A stretch of 64,000 bases of DNA, from the NCBI RefSeq assembly GCF_014203025.1, contig NZ_JACHID010000008.1:62001-126000 (forward strand), read 5' to 3'. The stretch comes from Desulfurispira natronophila. GTDB taxonomy: Bacteria > Chrysiogenota > Chrysiogenetes > Chrysiogenales > Chrysiogenaceae. How positions within the stretch are numbered: the stretch's first letter is position 1; every line of letters begins with the position of its first letter. Made by a program: the position numbers and the translations under genes. Below, one piece after another: positions 61,777 to 64,000 of this stretch. Under the pieces are notes generated by a model that was given only the letters and a program-made list of their open reading frames with translations, was not told the origin of the DNA and did no database searches.

Positions 61777-61861
61777 GGGGAGGTTCCCGAGCGGCCAAAG
61801 GGAACAGACTGTAAATCTGTCGTCATCGACTTCGGAGGTTCGAATCCTCCCCTCCCCACCA
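61777..61861 (+). tRNA. tRNA-Tyr (anticodon GTA)
   Basis: An 85-nt class II tRNA with long variable arm (GTCATCGAC region), acceptor GGGGAGG/CCTCCCC, anticodon loop CTGTAAA (GTA) and encoded CCA. Second in the cluster. Confidence 0.97.
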
Positions 61862-61868
61862 CTCTTTA

Positions 61869-61945
61869 GCGGGAGTAGCTCAGTTGGCTAGAGCATCAGC
61901 CTTCCAAGCTGAGGGTCGCGGGTTCGAGCCCCGTTTCCCGCTCCA
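61869..61945 (+). tRNA. tRNA-Gly (anticodon TCC)
   Basis: A 77-nt tRNA with acceptor GCGGGAG/TTCCCGC (one G-T pair), anticodon loop CTTCCAA (TCC), T-arm GGGTTCGAGCCCC and encoded CCA. Third in the cluster. The Thr-Tyr-Gly group often precedes tuf; here no tuf follows. Confidence 0.97.
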
Positions 61946-61948
61946 AAA

Positions 61949-61988
61949 AACCAAAAAAGCACACGCAATTGCGTGTGCTTTTTTGGTT
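61949..61988. terminator. Perfect 40-nt palindromic terminator after tRNA cluster
   Basis: AACCAAAAAAGCACACGCAA is followed by its exact reverse complement, giving a 20-bp palindrome with T6 on either strand. It ends the tRNA transcript and can work in both directions. Confidence 0.9.
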
Positions 61989-62262
61989 GGACGGCGAATT
62001 CGGCCAGACCGGTCATCTGCAACAAGGTGACGTCCCCCGACTGAGGGTCATACAATCCGAGAGCTAAGGGCGTTGCTGGCCAACGGCAGGGTCTGGTGAG
62101 ATTTCTCACAACAGTGCTCCCTTGCATTTTTTAGCAGCGGAGGGTCGATGCAGGTTGATTGCAATGTTAGCCAGTTCACGGTAATTTGACAGATACATGA
62201 TTTTTTTGGCGCTCTATGTTCCCATACTCCCGGCTGTACATTATACACCCCGGAGGATGGCC

Positions 62263-63132
62263 ATGATTGTTGAAAGTTTTCTTGAAGCCCCCCGCTTACG
62301 TCCCATCCACAATACGTTGCCAACTCGCAAGATTATCGCCGGGTACATCGATGCGAAAATCAGCCGTTTTTCCCCCAAGGTTTTTCTCAGAATTGACACG
62401 CCCAGATACACCATCAAAACGGCCCAGGATGGTCATGACCTGAGCCAGGTGTTGCAGCTGCGCCATGAGGTTTTTTACGGTGAGCGTCAACAGCAGCGAG
62501 CGCTGGAAATGGACATGGATCGCTTTGATTGGCTGTGCGACCACTTGTTGATAGTGGAAAAGGAGACTGATCGCTGCGTTGGTACTTATCGCCTCAGCAG
62601 TTCGATTTTTAATAATAGCTTCTACAGTTCCACTGAGTTTCATATGGGTGCCATTGCCGCCTTGCCGGGAAATAAGCTGGAATTGGGGCGGGCCTGCCTG
62701 CACCGTGACTATCGCAACACCTACACGGTAGCCCTGCTGTGGAAGGGGGTTGGGCGCTATATTCAGTTGACCCGCAGTGATTATGTTTTTGGCTGCTCCA
62801 GCATTGCCACTACTGCGCTTGATGAAATAGCAGCTTTGCACACCTATATGAAGTGGAGATACCCCTGCCCGGAGCAACTTCAGGTGACGCCGCGCCGCAA
62901 GTTCCGCATAAGCGGCCTGGGCGCCTATGCGGAATTTATCGCTGCTTTTCAGGATAATCAGTCCCGGTGTGTCAGCAAGCAGATTCCTCCTCTGCTGAAG
63001 TTCTACCTGAAGTCTGGCGCCATGATCTGTGGTGAGCCGGCCCTTGATCGGGCTTTTGCGTGTGTGGACTTTTTCACGCTTTTGGAAACCAGTCGCATGG
63101 ATAACCGTATAGAAAAGAAGTTTTCCTCGTGA
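62263..63132 (+). CDS. olsB: L-ornithine N-alpha-acyltransferase (OlsB-like, GNAT/N-acyl amino acid synthase)
   Basis: A 289-residue acyltransferase of the hemolysin-like/OlsB family. The central block LRHEVFYGERQQQ, the ELGRACLHRDYRNTYTVALL segment and YVFGCSSIATTALDEIAALH are typical. It would attach a hydroxy-acyl chain to ornithine from ACP. It precedes a PlsC-like gene with a 4-nt overlap (GTGA), the olsBA pattern, so ornithine lipids are the likely product. GGAGG lies 6 nt before the ATG at 62263, which decides the start over one at 62197. Confidence 0.83.
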   Translation: MIVESFLEAPRLRPIHNTLPTRKIIAGYIDAKISRFSPKVFLRIDTPRYTIKTAQDGHDLSQVLQLRHEVFYGERQQQRALEMDMDRFDWLCDHLLIVEKETDRCVGTYRLSSSIFNNSFYSSTEFHMGAIAALPGNKLELGRACLHRDYRNTYTVALLWKGVGRYIQLTRSDYVFGCSSIATTALDEIAALHTYMKWRYPCPEQLQVTPRRKFRISGLGAYAEFIAAFQDNQSRCVSKQIPPLLKFYLKSGAMICGEPALDRAFACVDFFTLLETSRMDNRIEKKFSS

Positions 63133-63911
63133 AGCAGTTGGTCAAGTATGCACTCGCCTTGTTTCTGGTGGTAGCTTATGGAGTCTTGAGCGTCAGTATT
63201 TCCCTGCTGCCGGTATCGCCTGTGCGCCGGCGCCGGCTGCGCACGCAAGTGACAACCTTTGTTTGTCGTTGGGGTTTGCGGCTGCTGGGAGTGCGGGTAC
63301 AGTATCGGGGAGAGGTGTCTGCGTCAGGTGCCCTGATGGTGTGCAATCATCTTTCCAGTCTGGATATACTGATCATCGCCGCCCAGGCACCCACGGTATT
63401 TGTCTCTTCACAAGAGGTTCAGCAAATGCCGCTGGTGGGCACTCTGGCCCGACTGGGGGGAACGGTTTTTGTTGATCGACGGCGATGGCGCTCACTGCCA
63501 GCTGAGCAGCAGAAACTGATCCACCTCTTGCAGCACGGTTTTCGCGTTTGCCTCTTTCCCGAAGCCACTTCATCCAATGGCAGACGGGTACTGCCATTTC
63601 GCAGCGCCTTACTTGACATCGCCCGCACCACGGGCAGCCGGATCTATCCCTACTGCCTGAGCTATCGCTCTATTAACTCCCAGCCGCTTGACTTGGAGCG
63701 TCTGGAGCAGCTCTGCTACTTTGGTGATATGGGTTTTCTGACCCATTTGCGGCAGGTGTTTCGCTGTCGCCGTATTACGGCGCGCCTGGTAGCCCTTCCG
63801 CCAGTATTCGCTGGTGAAACAGGCCATCGCAAAGCGTTGGGGGAGCAACTGCAGCGGAGCGTTCAGCAGGCTTACACTCCGCCACCACCGGCCAGGCAGA
63901 TGCTTTGCTGA
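63129..63911 (+). CDS. olsA: Lyso-ornithine lipid / 1-acylglycerol-3-phosphate O-acyltransferase (OlsA/PlsC-like)
   Basis: A 260-residue PlsC-family acyltransferase with an N-terminal membrane segment (6-28). The active-site HX4D is His74-x4-Asp79 in NHLSSLD. The substrate-binding block is FPEATSSNG at 143-151, with Ala replacing the common Gly of FPEGT. It overlaps olsB (GTGA), so it would add the second chain to lyso-ornithine lipid; a general PlsC role is the alternative. Confidence 0.8.
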   Translation: MKQLVKYALALFLVVAYGVLSVSISLLPVSPVRRRRLRTQVTTFVCRWGLRLLGVRVQYRGEVSASGALMVCNHLSSLDILIIAAQAPTVFVSSQEVQQMPLVGTLARLGGTVFVDRRRWRSLPAEQQKLIHLLQHGFRVCLFPEATSSNGRRVLPFRSALLDIARTTGSRIYPYCLSYRSINSQPLDLERLEQLCYFGDMGFLTHLRQVFRCRRITARLVALPPVFAGETGHRKALGEQLQRSVQQAYTPPPPARQMLC

Positions 63912-63912
63912 G

Positions 63913-64000
63913 ATGGTTATTTACCGTTGGCTGAGGCAGACCTGCATAGCCGGCCTGGTGGTGATCTTCCCCGCCGCCGTAACTCTGGCTTTTTTCCATT
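63913..64000 (+). CDS. DUF502-like membrane protein, N-terminal part (cut by window edge)
   Basis: The first 29 residues (MVIYRWLRQTCIAGLVVIFP, then AAVTLAFFH) show a short basic N-terminus and a hydrophobic segment resembling the start of DUF502 family membrane proteins (RxLxxTFxxGLLVxLPLxxT). The ATG at 63913 lies 1 nt after the olsA stop. The rest is outside the window, so the family call is tentative. Confidence 0.5.
   Translation, partial: MVIYRWLRQTCIAGLVVIFPAAVTLAFFH

Overview
The window reads as one chromosome segment of a motile, Gram-negative (diderm) bacterium with ordinary housekeeping content. Evidence for the envelope type is an LptD/OstA-like outer-membrane protein, an ornithine-lipid acyltransferase pair, MreB and a bactofilin. 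Evidence for motility is a fliK-flgD-flgE hook cluster behind a sigma-54-type promoter, plus a CheW protein. Two acetate-type Na+/solute symporters with small partner subunits suggest acetate uptake. The gene set (PF09936-type methyltransferase fused to TrmD, folC-lptD adjacency, RicT/PSP1 homologue, sigma-54 hook genes) fits a delta-proteobacteria-like or Chrysiogenota-like lineage. No rRNA is present, so this placement is a low-confidence inference. Base composition looks even and there is no transposase, integrase, phage or CRISPR array.

Layout. 1-2.3 kb (minus): start of ddl, an AlaA-like aminotransferase and a membrane protein. 2.7-8.3 kb (minus): two symporter operons separated by two small membrane-protein genes. 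9-14 kb (plus): beta-carbonic anhydrase, uvrA and a transglutaminase-like protein. 14.3-18.9 kb (plus): translation cluster ffh-rpsP-khpA-rimM-trmD(fusion)-rplS. 19-25.5 kb: plsY, then bactofilin and an M23 peptidase (minus), an AI-2E-type permease, and an ATP-grasp/alpha-E pair. 25.5-27.6 kb (minus): sugar isomerase-like gene and two pseudopilins. 28-35 kb (minus): flgE (giant), flgD, fliK. 35-37.6 kb: SRPBCC protein, cysK under an Rrf2 regulator, and a small helical protein. 37.8-44.3 kb (plus): cupin-YbaK fusion, tmk, holB, ricT-like, metG, tatD. 44.6-51.5 kb (plus): MTHFR-like, purE, Sua5-type, miaB, folC, lptD. 51.8-55.5 kb: S24-type repressor, then rsmB, Rrf2 and mreB (minus). 56-64 kb (plus): crcB, rpiB, ribBA, a signalling operon (HD-GYP, CheW, receiver-ATPase, small Cys protein), tRNAs Thr-Tyr-Gly, the ornithine-lipid pair and the start of a DUF502-like gene.

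The most unusual parts are non-coding. A run of seven hairpins ending in an intrinsic terminator lies between the isomerase-like gene and flgE (27778-28005). A rod-like self-complementary segment follows rplS (18965-19143) and could be a 6S-type RNA. A nested hairpin reaches the ribosome-binding site of the cupin-YbaK fusion (37791-37873). A 15-bp perfect stem precedes rpsP (15983-16040). Protein oddities are a 1352-residue FlgE, a HD-GYP protein whose HD motif is HN, a cupin that has lost its histidine ligands and is fused to a tRNA-editing domain, an apparently leaderless S24-type repressor, and a pseudopilin that appears to start at CTG. All calls come from reading the sequence; no database search or folding software was used.
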